64,000 bases of DNA, from contig NZ_FOXQ01000001.1 of assembly GCF_900115755.1 (NCBI RefSeq), forward strand, positions 496,001-560,000, in the 5' to 3' direction. This document shows positions 50,764 to 60,049 of the stretch, piece after piece. The translations under genes were made by a program, and so were the position numbers. The notes under the pieces were generated by a model. It was not told where the DNA came from. It saw only the letters and a program-made list of their open reading frames with translations, and did no database searches. Position 1 is the stretch's first letter; every line of letters starts with the position of its first letter. Source of the DNA: Parafilimonas terrae. Its GTDB lineage: Bacteria > Bacteroidota > Bacteroidia > Chitinophagales > Chitinophagaceae.

Positions 50764-52329
50764 TTAAAACGGGTCATCGTCTTCACCAAAGGCATCATCA
50801 TTCATTCGGCTGCCTTTTTGTATAAAGAGGCGCGCATTATTATCATCGCCGGTTTGTGAAGGCTGCGGGCCAAGCGGTTTCCAATTGCCTCCGGAAGATA
50901 AAGCAGGGCCACTGTCGCCATCCCATTCTTCGAATTTTTGTATGTGCAGCAGGGCGCGCAGTTTCACCGTTTCAAGCGAACCATTCCTGTGTTTTGCTAT
51001 TTTAATATGTGTTTCACCGCGTGTGCTTTCACCATGCTCATTGGAAAAATTCTCATAATATTCCGGCCGGTAGATAAACATAACCATATCTGCATCCTGT
51101 TCAATAGCACCGGATTCACGCAAATCGCTCAATTGCGGCATCTTGCTTTCCTTACGCGTTTCAACGGCACGGCTCAACTGGCTCAATGCAATGATAGGTA
51201 TGTTTAATTCTTTGGCGAGTGCCTTCAGGTTACGTGAAATGGTGCTTATTTCCTGTTCACGGTTTGAACCCCGGTCGCCACTGCCACTCATCAACTGCAG
51301 GTAATCTATAATGATAATACCAACCTTATGCTTATTTACCAGGCGGCGTGCTTTTGCCCTGAATTCAAAAATGTTTAAAGCGGCCGTATCATCAATAAAA
51401 ATAGGAGCCTGTTCCAGGCGCTTAATGCCCTTGGTGTGCAATTGCTGGTATTCGTAATCTTCCAGTTTACCACGTGCAATTTTTTCAAGTGCTATCTCGC
51501 TTTCTGCCGACAAAATACGCTGCACCAGTTGTGAAGAGCTCATTTCAAGCGAAAACACGCCAACGGCTGTAGGTTTCACCGGGCTTAAAGCCGCATTACG
51601 GGCAAGGTTCAGTGCGAATGCTGTTTTACCCACAGAAGGCCTCGCTGCCAGGATGATAAGGTCAGTAGGTTGCCATCCATAAGTTATGCGGTCAAGGCTT
51701 GCAAAACCACTTGGCACGCCAGATATATCTTCAGTCTTCGTGCGCAGTTCATCAATACGGTTAATGGTTTTGGCTAAGGCATTGCCAATATCTTCATAAT
51801 TATTTTTAAGATAATTATTGGTGATGCTGAACATTTTTGTTTCGCTGTCATCCAGTAAATCAAAAACATCGGTACTATCTTCATACGCGTCGCTGATTAT
51901 TTCGCCGCTGATGCGTATCAGTTCCCGCTGTATAAATTTTTGCAGAATAATTCTTGAATGTGCCTCAATATTAGCCGTTGATACAACGGCGTTGGTAAGT
52001 TTGGTAATATAATACGGGCCGCCTACAGCTTCCAGTTCTTCCGATGTTTTTAATTGTTCAACAACGGTAAGCATATCAATCGGCATACTTTGTTGGGCAA
52101 GGCTTTGAAAAGCTTTAAATATGCGCTGGTGCACATCGGTGTAAAAACATTCCGGTTTTAAAATTTCGATAACGGTATCAAATGCGCTTTTCTCAAGCAT
52201 GATCGCACCAAGCACCGCTTCTTCCAACTCCCGTGCCTGCGGTGGCAATTTTCCATAAACAGTGGTGCTAAGATCGATTGCTGGTTTTCTCCTGGTTCGT
52301 CTATCTTTATTTTGATTAACAATATCCAT
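50764..52329 (-). CDS. dnaB: Replicative DNA helicase DnaB
   Basis: This 521-residue hexameric helicase has the N-terminal DnaB domain (PPQARELEEAVLGAIMLEKSAF). A RecA-like motor follows with Walker A RPSVGKTAFA, Walker B IIIIDYLQLM and arginine-finger region DLRESGAIEQDADMV. The C-terminal tail is long and ends in the acidic, Pro-Phe-terminated GEDDDPF. No intein is present. Confidence 0.96.
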   Translation of the reverse strand: MDIVNQNKDRRTRRKPAIDLSTTVYGKLPPQARELEEAVLGAIMLEKSAFDTVIEILKPECFYTDVHQRIFKAFQSLAQQSMPIDMLTVVEQLKTSEELEAVGGPYYITKLTNAVVSTANIEAHSRIILQKFIQRELIRISGEIISDAYEDSTDVFDLLDDSETKMFSITNNYLKNNYEDIGNALAKTINRIDELRTKTEDISGVPSGFASLDRITYGWQPTDLIILAARPSVGKTAFALNLARNAALSPVKPTAVGVFSLEMSSSQLVQRILSAESEIALEKIARGKLEDYEYQQLHTKGIKRLEQAPIFIDDTAALNIFEFRAKARRLVNKHKVGIIIIDYLQLMSGSGDRGSNREQEISTISRNLKALAKELNIPIIALSQLSRAVETRKESKMPQLSDLRESGAIEQDADMVMFIYRPEYYENFSNEHGESTRGETHIKIAKHRNGSLETVKLRALLHIQKFEEWDGDSGPALSSGGNWKPLGPQPSQTGDDNNARLFIQKGSRMNDDAFGEDDDPF

Positions 52330-52710
52330 TTTATATGAAAAGAATTTAATCGGTTAAGTAGCTGCGTTATGTTAAGCAATTGTTGCCCTGATGTTACCGC
52401 TATATTATCGGCAACGGGGCAACGAATTAAGGGCTAATTCATGGCACGAAAAAATTTTATCTGAATTAAACTTATTAAACTTGTTTGCACAGGTTTCCAA
52501 CAAAATAACGAGGTTATCCACTATAACAGTATGGTTCTTCAACAGAAATAAAAAGTTTTAAGAAAATTCTATACTGATATCCACAGTCGTGGGTGCAAAA
52601 ACTTTTTCTTGAAAAACATGCTTATTTTTTAAAAAAAGTAGTATTACTGAAGTTTAAAATTTCGTTTTCTCCTCTTATTTCAAAGTCTATTTTTGCACTA
52701 ATTGATTTTT
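52330..52710. other. A+T-rich divergent spacer between dnaB and pheT with DnaA-box-like words
   Basis: This is a 381-base gene-free stretch. TTATCCACT (52514-52522) and ATATCCACA (52577-52585) each differ by one base from TTATCCACA. TATTTTTG (52688-52695) is the probable pheT -7 box. No hairpin with a T-tract was seen. Two boxes alone do not establish an origin. Confidence 0.4.
52688..52695 (+). promoter_or_regulatory. -7 box of pheT
   Basis: TATTTTTG fits TAnnTTTG and ends 15 bases before the ATG at 52711. No TTG lies at the standard -33 position. Confidence 0.5.
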
Positions 52711-55134
52711 ATGAAGATATCTTATAACTGGCTTAATAAATATTTACCTGAAACAATTGAACCGCAAAAATTATCGGAAATTTTAACGTCTGTTGGTCTT
52801 GAAGTGGAAGCGCTTGAACCTTACGAAAATTTTAAAGGAGGATTAAAAGGGCTTGTTACGGGCGAGGTGTTAAGTTGCGAACAACATCCTAATGCAGATA
52901 AACTTAAAATCACAAAGGTTGATATAAATAAAGGCGAGCCATTGCAAATAGTTTGCGGCGCACCGAATGTAGCAGCCGGTCAAAAAGTTATTGTAGCGCC
53001 TGTTGGCACAACCATCTTTCCTTTAAATGGAGAGGCAGTAACGATGAAAGTGGCTAAAATAAGAGGCGTTGAAAGCTTTGGAATGATTTGCGCTGAAGAT
53101 GAAATAGGCTTGAGCAACAATCATGAAGGCATTCTTATTTTGCCTGCCGAAACAGAGAACGGCACACCTGTTGAAAAGCTGTTTGATGTTTATGCTGACT
53201 GGATTTATGAAATTGGTTTAACGCCAAACCGCATGGATGCCATGAGTCATATTGGTGTTGCCAAAGATGTTTGCGCATGGTTGTCTTATCATAATCATAC
53301 AATTGTAACAGCAAAGCTTCCCTTTTCGAATAATACAGAAAACATCAGCGGGAACAGTGAATTTACTGTTACGATTGAAAATACAGATGCCTGCAAAAGG
53401 TATTCCGGCGTAGCAATAAAAAATGTAAAAGTTGCGCCATCGCCCGCATGGCTTCAGAATTATTTAAAAGCGATTGGTCAACGGCCAATCAATAATATAG
53501 TTGATATTACCAATTTCATTTTGCATGAAACCGGCCAGCCTTTACACGCTTTTGATGCTCATGCCTTGAGCAGTAAAAAAATAGTAATAAAAAATCTGCC
53601 TGAGGGTACTTTATTTAAGACACTTGATGAAGTGGAAAGGAAATTAGGCAGCGGGGATTTAATGATTTGCAACGATAATGAACCTGTTTGTATTGCAGGT
53701 GTTTTCGGCGGTATAGGCAGCAGTGTTACCGAAAAAACACAAAGCATATTTTTGGAAAGCGCGTGGTTCAGCCCTACATCCATACGGGCAACTTCCTTAA
53801 AACATGGCCTTAGAACAGAAGCCGCCATCAGGTTTGAGAAAGGAGTAGATATTTCAGGAACAGTACGTGCACTTTTACGCGCCATTGAATTAATAAAAGA
53901 AGTAGCAGGTGGAGAAGTGAGCGGAAAGCTAATTGATGTTTATCCCGTAGTTGCCGAAAAGAAAATTGTTGTTTTAAAATACGATTACCTTAAAAAATTA
54001 AGCGGCAAAGTTTATTCTCCGGAATCGGTAAAAAATATTTTAACGGCGCTGGAATTTGATATACTTGAAGAAAATAACAGCTTCATAAAACTGGCTATAC
54101 CATTAAGCAAAGCTGATATTAGTTTGCCCGCCGATATTGTGGAAGAAATTATAAGGATTGATGGTCTGAACAATATTGAAATTCCATCAACAATTACAAT
54201 AACACCTTCTATAAATGAAAATAGTTTAAAGGAGAATTTGAAAGAAAAACTGGCGCAATTGTTTGCCGGTTTGGGATTCAACGAAATTATTACCAACTCT
54301 ATTGCTAACAGTAAAAATTATAGTGAAGAAAAATTAAACACTGCTGTAAGACTGCTTAATAATTTAAGCGCTGATCTTGATATTATGCGCCCTTCCATGC
54401 TTGAAACAGGATTGGAAGTGCTTTCCTATAATGTCAACAGAAAAAATACCAACCTGCGTTTTTTTGAGCTTGGCAAAGTTTATAAACACAATGAAAATGG
54501 TTACTTGGAAACCGAAAAACTTTGTTTTTGGATAACAGGCAGAAAACAAACACCCGGCTGGAAAAATCAAAATGCAGAAGCTGATTTTTTTACAGCCAAG
54601 GGCATTACTGCAGCACTGCTGGAAAACATCAATATTAGAAATGTATCTTTTGGAGAACCGGAAGCTGTTGCAGAAGGTACTATTCAAACAATTCAAAAAA
54701 ACAAAACTAAATTAGGTAGCATTTTGCTGGCAGCTAATCCTCTTTTACAAAAATTTGGTATTAAACAGCCGGTTATTTTTGCAGAGCTTGACGTTGAAGG
54801 CCTGGCAGCAGAAGCTATAAAACAACAGGTTTTGTACAAAGAAATTCCACCATTCCCAGTTGTGGAAAGAGACCTCGCTTTTGTAACAGGTAAAAATGTC
54901 GTTTACGGCAGCGTTGCCTCTTTGTTAGAAAGAATGAAGGTGAAATATCTTGAAAGTTTTAAGCTGTTTGATATTTATGAAGGAGAAAAATTAGGCGCCG
55001 ATAAGAAATCGTTTGCCATTAACTTTAGATTTATCAACGCAGAAAAAACGCTTACCGATGCTGAAGTGGAGCTGGCTATGAAGGCAATTACTGAAAAGCT
55101 GGCAAAAGAATTTGATGCGGAAATCCGGCACTAA
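52711..55134 (+). CDS. pheT: Phenylalanyl-tRNA synthetase beta subunit
   Basis: This 807-residue subunit of the heterotetrameric synthetase has domains in order: the EMAP-like tRNA-binding OB fold (GEVLSCEQHPNADKLKITKVD...GMICAEDEIGL), B3/B4 editing (RPINNIVDITNFILHETGQPLHAFDAH), B5, the core and a C-terminal FDX-ACB domain (KEIPPFPVVERDLAFV). ATG 52711 is preferred because the upstream TTG (52702) falls close to the expected transcription start. pheS is not in the window. Confidence 0.95.
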   Translation: MKISYNWLNKYLPETIEPQKLSEILTSVGLEVEALEPYENFKGGLKGLVTGEVLSCEQHPNADKLKITKVDINKGEPLQIVCGAPNVAAGQKVIVAPVGTTIFPLNGEAVTMKVAKIRGVESFGMICAEDEIGLSNNHEGILILPAETENGTPVEKLFDVYADWIYEIGLTPNRMDAMSHIGVAKDVCAWLSYHNHTIVTAKLPFSNNTENISGNSEFTVTIENTDACKRYSGVAIKNVKVAPSPAWLQNYLKAIGQRPINNIVDITNFILHETGQPLHAFDAHALSSKKIVIKNLPEGTLFKTLDEVERKLGSGDLMICNDNEPVCIAGVFGGIGSSVTEKTQSIFLESAWFSPTSIRATSLKHGLRTEAAIRFEKGVDISGTVRALLRAIELIKEVAGGEVSGKLIDVYPVVAEKKIVVLKYDYLKKLSGKVYSPESVKNILTALEFDILEENNSFIKLAIPLSKADISLPADIVEEIIRIDGLNNIEIPSTITITPSINENSLKENLKEKLAQLFAGLGFNEIITNSIANSKNYSEEKLNTAVRLLNNLSADLDIMRPSMLETGLEVLSYNVNRKNTNLRFFELGKVYKHNENGYLETEKLCFWITGRKQTPGWKNQNAEADFFTAKGITAALLENINIRNVSFGEPEAVAEGTIQTIQKNKTKLGSILLAANPLLQKFGIKQPVIFAELDVEGLAAEAIKQQVLYKEIPPFPVVERDLAFVTGKNVVYGSVASLLERMKVKYLESFKLFDIYEGEKLGADKKSFAINFRFINAEKTLTDAEVELAMKAITEKLAKEFDAEIRH

Positions 55135-55154
55135 TTTGGCCTAATTTTTATTGT

Positions 55155-55442
55155 ATGGAAGATTTGCATGCCACAGTTAAAGATTTACATCTTGCTTTAC
55201 AAACGCTTTTAAAGAAACTGAACGGGTTAAAAAAAGAGAACGAGGAACTAAAAAAGGAAAATGTAGAATTGAGAAAAGCTGTTTCAGAAAAGGAGCATTT
55301 AATTAATGTAACTGAAGAAAAAATTGTTACAGCTAACATCAATGGTTTGTACGATGAGGAACAAAAAGAAGCGTTGCAATTTAAGATTGATGCATATTTA
55401 AAAGACATTGAAAAATGCCTTGCACTACTTAATGCCCGATAA
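55155..55442 (+). CDS. Coiled-coil protein upstream of zapA
   Basis: This 95-residue, almost wholly helical protein has heptad-rich LKKLNGLKKENEELKKENVELRKAV. It is 20 bases after pheT and stops where the zapA ATG begins (TAA then ATG). A ZapB-like or ZapA-partner role is inferred from position only; no family signature was recognised. Confidence 0.7.
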   Translation: MEDLHATVKDLHLALQTLLKKLNGLKKENEELKKENVELRKAVSEKEHLINVTEEKIVTANINGLYDEEQKEALQFKIDAYLKDIEKCLALLNAR

Positions 55443-55727
55443 ATGGAAGAATTAATACCTGTAAATATTTTGGTGGGAGACAGGAATTACCGTGTCAAAA
55501 TTAAACCCGCCGATGAAGAAAACCTGCGCAAAACAATAAAACTTGTAAATAACAAGCTGGTAGAATTTAAAACCAATTTCGCCGGCAAAGACATGCAGGA
55601 TTATATTGCCATGGTATTAATATGGCTTGCAACCGAACAACCATCAAGCGCCATTGCCAATGAAAACACCAGGGAATTATCAGGAAAATTAAAAGCGCTT
55701 CAACAGCTAATTCAGGAAGCTATATAA
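55443..55727 (+). CDS. zapA: Cell division protein ZapA
   Basis: This 94-residue protein has the ZapA N-terminal strand IPVNILVGDRNYRVKI, followed by the LRKTIKLVNNKLVEFK helix and the DMQDYIAMVLIWLATE segment. It bundles FtsZ filaments at midcell. The pheT-coiled-coil-zapA-6S RNA-rny order is common in Bacteroidota. Confidence 0.88.
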   Translation: MEELIPVNILVGDRNYRVKIKPADEENLRKTIKLVNNKLVEFKTNFAGKDMQDYIAMVLIWLATEQPSSAIANENTRELSGKLKALQQLIQEAI

Positions 55728-55739
55728 ATAAAAAGCTCC

Positions 55740-55965
55740 GTCCAAAAATGAACAGAGCGTATTCTGAAAAAGCCCCGAAAATCATTGTGCCTTACAGGCA
55801 AACATTTTTTAATTTTCTCTTCAGTTTTCAGAGAAGGTACTACATTAAACACATTCAGTTTGGGTTACGGCCCCTAAACTTTTAAAAACTTTACTGTTAG
55901 TTTTAACGGTAAGTCTTTTAAAGGTTTTCTTTAAGAACGAATTAAAAACGGGTACTGGTCTTTTT
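55740..55965 (+). ncRNA. ssrS: Probable 6S RNA (ssrS)
   Basis: The region downstream of zapA and before rny is the usual site of 6S RNA in Bacteroidota and many Proteobacteria. It is gene-free for 442 bases and has several stems: GCCTTACAGGC, TTCTCT...AGAGAA, AGTTT...AAACT and ACTTTACTGTTA...TAACGGTAAGT. The segment GGGTTACGGCCCC resembles conserved 6S words as I recall them. I could not trace the full closing stem by eye, so boundaries and identity rest mainly on position. Confidence 0.5.
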
Positions 55966-56169
55966 TCAAATTGAGTGCCAACGCTTGTACAAGTAATTAT
56001 ATTGTTATTTATCAATTAGTTACAAAATATCTCAACTTAAATCATTCCCAATTTGAAACAAATTAGTCTTAAATTGAGACTCAAAATCACTTTAAATATT
56101 CTGCCTGCTGATAATTAACTTCGCAGCTTAACAGTTTATAATAATAACTTTTTATCAATTTAAATTTTC

Positions 56170-57729
56170 ATGGATATATCAATCATAATCACAGGAATAA
56201 TTGCTTTGCTTGCCGGAATTGGGTTGGGAAAAATCCTATTTGCCAAGAATACCCGCAAAAAAATTGAAGAGGCTGATTTACAATCGCAGCAGATGCTATC
56301 TGAAGCACAGTTAAGAGCCGAAACCATTAAGAAAGAAAAAATACTTGAAGCAAAAGAGAAATTCGTACAACTTAAAGCTGAATACGATAAAGAAGTTCTG
56401 GAACGTAACCGTAAAATAAATGATGGTGAAAACCGGATAAAGCAAAAAGAAATAAGCATTAATCAAAAGGAAGGTTTACTTGACAAACAAATAAAAGAAA
56501 ATGAAGTAATTAAAGAAAACCTTAACCGGCAGCTCGAAGTTGTAGCACAAAAAAGGACTCAGCTTGAAAAACACCAGGAAGAACATATTAAAAGACTTGA
56601 AAAGATTGCCGGCCTAACCGCAGAAGAAGCAAAGACACAGCTAATTGAAAGCCTTAAACAGGAAGCTCAAACCCAAGCGCTTCAACTTCAGCAGGAAGTA
56701 ATTGAAGAAGCAAGGCAGAAAGCGAATAAAGAAGCGCGGAAAATAATCATACAATCTATTCAGCGAACAGCGGCCGAGCAAACCATCGAAAATACAGTAA
56801 CCATTTTCAATCTGGAAAGCGATGAAATCAAGGGCCAGATTATAGGCCGCGAAGGCAGAAATATTCGTACTATAGAAGCTGCAACAGGCGTTGATCTTAT
56901 TGTTGACGATACGCCTGAGGCTATCGTGCTTTCTTCGTTCGACCCGTTGCGCCGCGAAATTGCACGTTTGAGCCTGCAACGCCTGGTGGCAGATGGAAGA
57001 ATACATCCGGCCCGCATTGAAGAAGTTGTTGAGAAAACACGCAAGCAACTAGAAGAGCAGGTAATGGAAATAGGTGAAAGAACAGTAATTGAATTAGGTA
57101 TTCACGGCCTTCATAAAGAGCTGGTCCGCATTGTGGGAAAAATGCGTTTCCGTTCTTCCTACGGGCAAAACTTATTAATGCACAGCCGGGAAGTAGCTAA
57201 TTTATGCGCAACCATGGCGGCAGAATTGGGGTTAAGCCCCAAACTTGCAAAACGTGCCGGTCTATTGCATGACATTGGTAAAGTGCCTGATGAAGAAACA
57301 GAATTGAGCCACGCTTTACTTGGAGCCAAACTTGCAGAAAAATACGGTGAAAATGCAGCCGTTGTAAATGCAATCGGAGCACACCACGATGAAATGGAAA
57401 TGCAGTATATCATCTCACCTATTGTTCAAAGCTGCGATGCCATTAGTGGCGCAAGGCCAGGTGCAAGGAGAGAAATTATGCAGCAATACCTGCAGCGCAT
57501 TAAAGACCTCGAAACACTGGCCATGGGTTATACCGGCGTGGAAAAAGCCTATGCAATACAAGCAGGCAGGGAATTAAGGGTTATTGTTGAATCTGAGAAA
57601 ATTACAGATTCAGACAGCGATAAACTGAGTTTTGAAATAGCCCAGAAAATTCAGAACGAAATGACTTATCCCGGGCAAATAAAAATAACCGTGATAAGAG
57701 AGAAAAGGGCAATTAACGTTGCCAGGTAA
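56170..57729 (+). CDS. rny: Ribonuclease Y
   Basis: This 519-residue membrane-anchored endoribonuclease starts mRNA decay. It has one N-terminal helix ([20 protein letters not shown]). A long coiled coil (about 30-175) follows, then a KH domain ([29 protein letters not shown]). The HD metal domain follows with H367-D368 in [12 protein letters not shown]. Length matches the family. Confidence 0.96.
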   Translation: MDISIIITGIIALLAGIGLGKILFAKNTRKKIEEADLQSQQMLSEAQLRAETIKKEKILEAKEKFVQLKAEYDKEVLERNRKINDGENRIKQKEISINQKEGLLDKQIKENEVIKENLNRQLEVVAQKRTQLEKHQEEHIKRLEKIAGLTAEEAKTQLIESLKQEAQTQALQLQQEVIEEARQKANKEARKIIIQSIQRTAAEQTIENTVTIFNLESDEIKGQIIGREGRNIRTIEAATGVDLIVDDTPEAIVLSSFDPLRREIARLSLQRLVADGRIHPARIEEVVEKTRKQLEEQVMEIGERTVIELGIHGLHKELVRIVGKMRFRSSYGQNLLMHSREVANLCATMAAELGLSPKLAKRAGLLHDIGKVPDEETELSHALLGAKLAEKYGENAAVVNAIGAHHDEMEMQYIISPIVQSCDAISGARPGARREIMQQYLQRIKDLETLAMGYTGVEKAYAIQAGRELRVIVESEKITDSDSDKLSFEIAQKIQNEMTYPGQIKITVIREKRAINVAR

Positions 57730-57783
57730 ATTATATAAATTATAAACATTACTTAATGTTTATGAAGAATTGGTTTTTATTAT

Positions 57784-57814
57784 TTGGCATTTCCTGCAAA
57801 TGCCGTTACCTTTG
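57784..57814 (+). promoter_or_regulatory. Promoter of rplS
   Basis: TTG (57784-57786), a 20-base spacer and TACCTTTG (57807-57814) match the consensus; the box ends 24 bases before the ATG. Confidence 0.75.
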
Positions 57815-57838
57815 CAAACCTTTTTAAAATTATTGGTT

Positions 57839-58189
57839 ATGAACGCAGCAACTCAATTTATACATGAACAGCTTACCGCAAAAAAGCAACACCCAAAATT
57901 CAAAGCCGGTGATAATGTTACCGTTAATTATAAAATTGTAGAGGGTGGTAAAGAACGTGTACAAGGGTTTCGCGGTGATGTTGTAAAAATTCAGGGTACC
58001 GGTGCCACGGCAACTTTTACCGTGCGAAAAATATCTGATGGAATTGGGGTTGAAAGAGCGTTTCCTTTTTTCTCACCTAATGTTGACTCAATCATTTTGA
58101 ACAAGGTTGGTAAGGTTCGCCGTTCAAAATTGTATTACCTGCGTAACCGCAGTGGTAAAAGTGCCAGGATCAAAGAAAAAAGAATGTAA
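57839..58189 (+). CDS. rplS: Large ribosomal subunit protein bL19
   Basis: This 116-residue protein has KFKAGDNVTVNYKIVEGGKERVQGF, GVERAFPFFSPNVDSI and RRSKLYYLRNRSGKSARIKEKR, diagnostic for bL19 at the subunit interface. The ATG at 57839 is preferred: an upstream in-frame start would overlap the promoter. Confidence 0.96.
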   Translation: MNAATQFIHEQLTAKKQHPKFKAGDNVTVNYKIVEGGKERVQGFRGDVVKIQGTGATATFTVRKISDGIGVERAFPFFSPNVDSIILNKVGKVRRSKLYYLRNRSGKSARIKEKRM

Positions 58190-58213
58190 TTATCTTATCA
58201 TAAATTTTAAGAG

Positions 58214-58250
58214 AAAGCGAAAGATGTTAAAAATTTTTCGCTTTTTTATT
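58214..58250 (+). terminator. Terminator of rplS
   Basis: AAAGCGAAA (58214-58222) pairs with TTTCGCTTT (58236-58244), followed by TTTATTTTTT. Confidence 0.75.
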
Positions 58251-58291
58251 TTTTACAATCAGTTCTTTAGGCGGTCTCGTATTTTAGTTAC

Positions 58292-58299
58292 TATATTTG
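58292..58299 (+). promoter_or_regulatory. -7 box of tatA
   Basis: TATATTTG fits TAnnTTTG and ends 24 bases before the ATG at 58324. The -33 region lacks a TTG. Confidence 0.45.
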
Positions 58300-58323
58300 T
58301 TCTCTCACTTTAAATTTTATCAA

Positions 58324-58563
58324 ATGGGAAATCTTGGTTTTCAGGAAATATTACTGATAGCAGTAGTAGTTCTGGTGCTTTTCGGTGGCCGTAAAATACC
58401 TGAATTTATGAAGGGCCTGGGCCGTGGCGTTCGTGAATTTAACGATGCAAAAAACAGTGTTAGAAAAGAACTTGAAGAAGGCTTGAATGAAAAAGATAAT
58501 CAGCCGCCAACACCATCGGCAAACGGTGTTCAGCAAACAGCTACTACTACAACTCAGCCATAA
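58324..58563 (+). CDS. tatA: Twin-arginine translocase subunit TatA
   Basis: This 79-residue protein has one membrane helix ([15 protein letters not shown]). The conserved [20 protein letters not shown] hinge and amphipathic helix follow, and then a polar tail. It forms the pore of the Tat system that exports folded proteins, such as the oxidoreductase at 6521. tatC is not adjacent. Confidence 0.92.
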   Translation: MGNLGFQEILLIAVVVLVLFGGRKIPEFMKGLGRGVREFNDAKNSVRKELEEGLNEKDNQPPTPSANGVQQTATTTTQP

Positions 58564-58597
58564 TTTTCTTTCCATATCATTAAAAAATTTGTAGCCT

Positions 58598-60043
58598 TTG
58601 TTTAGCTTCCATTCTATCAAAGACTATCAATCTTTATTATTAAACGGCAAAGCAACATGTGCTGATGCCGTTTCTTATTATATAAAGAATATAGAACAAA
58701 ATAAGCACCTTAATGCTTTTCTTGAAATTTATAAAGAAGAAGCATTGGAACGTGCTGCCCTGCTTGACGCAAAACGAAAGGCAGGAAATGCGTTGGGCAA
58801 ATTGCATGGTATAGTCATTGGCCTTAAAGATGTTATAAGTTTTAAAGGCCATAAGCTTTCAGCCGGCTCGCGCATACTCGAAAATTTCCAGGCGGTTTAT
58901 AATGCAACCGCAGTTGAAAGATTATTGCAGGAAGATGCCATAATTATTGGCAGGCAAAACTGCGATGAATTTGCCATGGGCAGCAGCAACGAAAATTCAG
59001 CGTATGGCAATGTGTTGAATGCTGCAGATAATTCGAGAGTGCCAGGTGGTTCTTCAGGAGGTTCGGCTGTGGCCGTTCAGGCTAAACTTTGTATGATAAG
59101 TTTAGGCAGCGATACGGGAGGCTCTGTTCGCCAACCCGCAGATTTTTGCGGCGTCGTAGGTTTAAAACCTTCTTATGGACGCGTTTCCCGTTATGGGGTT
59201 ATTGCTTATGCCTCCTCATTTGACCAGATTGGGATTTTCGCAAATTCAGTAGAAGATGCAGGCCTAATACTTGAAGTAATTGCAGGAAAAGACGATTTTG
59301 ACAGTACAGCAACGAAGGATATTTTTAAATTTTCGGGGCAGCACGAAAAAAAGAATTTTAAGATCGGCTACTTTCCGGCAACATTTAATCATCCCGGGAT
59401 CGACCCTGAAATAGCCGTCACCCAAAAGAATTTCATTAGCCATTTACAGAAAGAAGGATTTGAAGTTTCCCAAATTGAATTTGACCTGCTGGATTATATA
59501 GTACCGGCTTATTATATTTTAACAACCGCTGAAGCTTCGAGTAATTTAGCGAGGTACGACGGTTTAAAATATGGGGCACAACAGCCGGCCAAAGATTTAA
59601 ACGAGCAGATAAATTTAACCCGCAGTCAGTTTTTTGGCAAAGAAGTACAACGGCGTATTATGCTTGGCACATTTGTTTTAAGCGAAGGTTATTATGAAGC
59701 GTATATAACGCAGGCTCAAAAGGTTAGAAATATTTTGCTTAAAAAAATAAAAGAAATATTTGCTGAAGTTGACGCCATAGTGTCGCCGGTTTCTCCAACC
59801 ACCGCTTTTAAAACCGGCGAAAAAAATAATGATCCCATAGCTATGTTTTTGGCAGATATTTATACGGTGTTTGCTAATTTAACCGGCATTCCTGCCATAT
59901 CAATTCCACTATTTAAACATTCCAACGGTATGCCATTTGGCCTGCAGATAATGGCATCTCACCTAAATGAAGTAACTTTGCTGGCTATTTCTGAACACCT
60001 GGCAGAGGTAAACAAAACAGTTAACCAGCCGGCTAATGTTTAA
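58598..60043 (+). CDS. gatA: Glutamyl/aspartyl-tRNA(Gln/Asn) amidotransferase subunit A
   Basis: This 481-residue amidase-signature enzyme makes the ammonia used to convert mischarged Glu-tRNA-Gln (or Asp-tRNA-Asn). The catalytic Lys77 lies in IGLKDVI, the cis-Ser in PGGSSGGSAVAV and nucleophile Ser176 in SDTGGSVRQP. The start is a TTG giving MFSFHSIKDY; no ATG lies close. gatB and gatC are elsewhere. It is 34 bases after tatA. Confidence 0.92.
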   Translation: MFSFHSIKDYQSLLLNGKATCADAVSYYIKNIEQNKHLNAFLEIYKEEALERAALLDAKRKAGNALGKLHGIVIGLKDVISFKGHKLSAGSRILENFQAVYNATAVERLLQEDAIIIGRQNCDEFAMGSSNENSAYGNVLNAADNSRVPGGSSGGSAVAVQAKLCMISLGSDTGGSVRQPADFCGVVGLKPSYGRVSRYGVIAYASSFDQIGIFANSVEDAGLILEVIAGKDDFDSTATKDIFKFSGQHEKKNFKIGYFPATFNHPGIDPEIAVTQKNFISHLQKEGFEVSQIEFDLLDYIVPAYYILTTAEASSNLARYDGLKYGAQQPAKDLNEQINLTRSQFFGKEVQRRIMLGTFVLSEGYYEAYITQAQKVRNILLKKIKEIFAEVDAIVSPVSPTTAFKTGEKNNDPIAMFLADIYTVFANLTGIPAISIPLFKHSNGMPFGLQIMASHLNEVTLLAISEHLAEVNKTVNQPANV

Positions 60044-60049
60044 AATAAT

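Noticed and set aside
52330-52710. Chromosomal replication origin
   Set aside because: Only two imperfect DnaA-like words were found, with no iterated 13-mers or dnaA gene, so an origin was not annotated.
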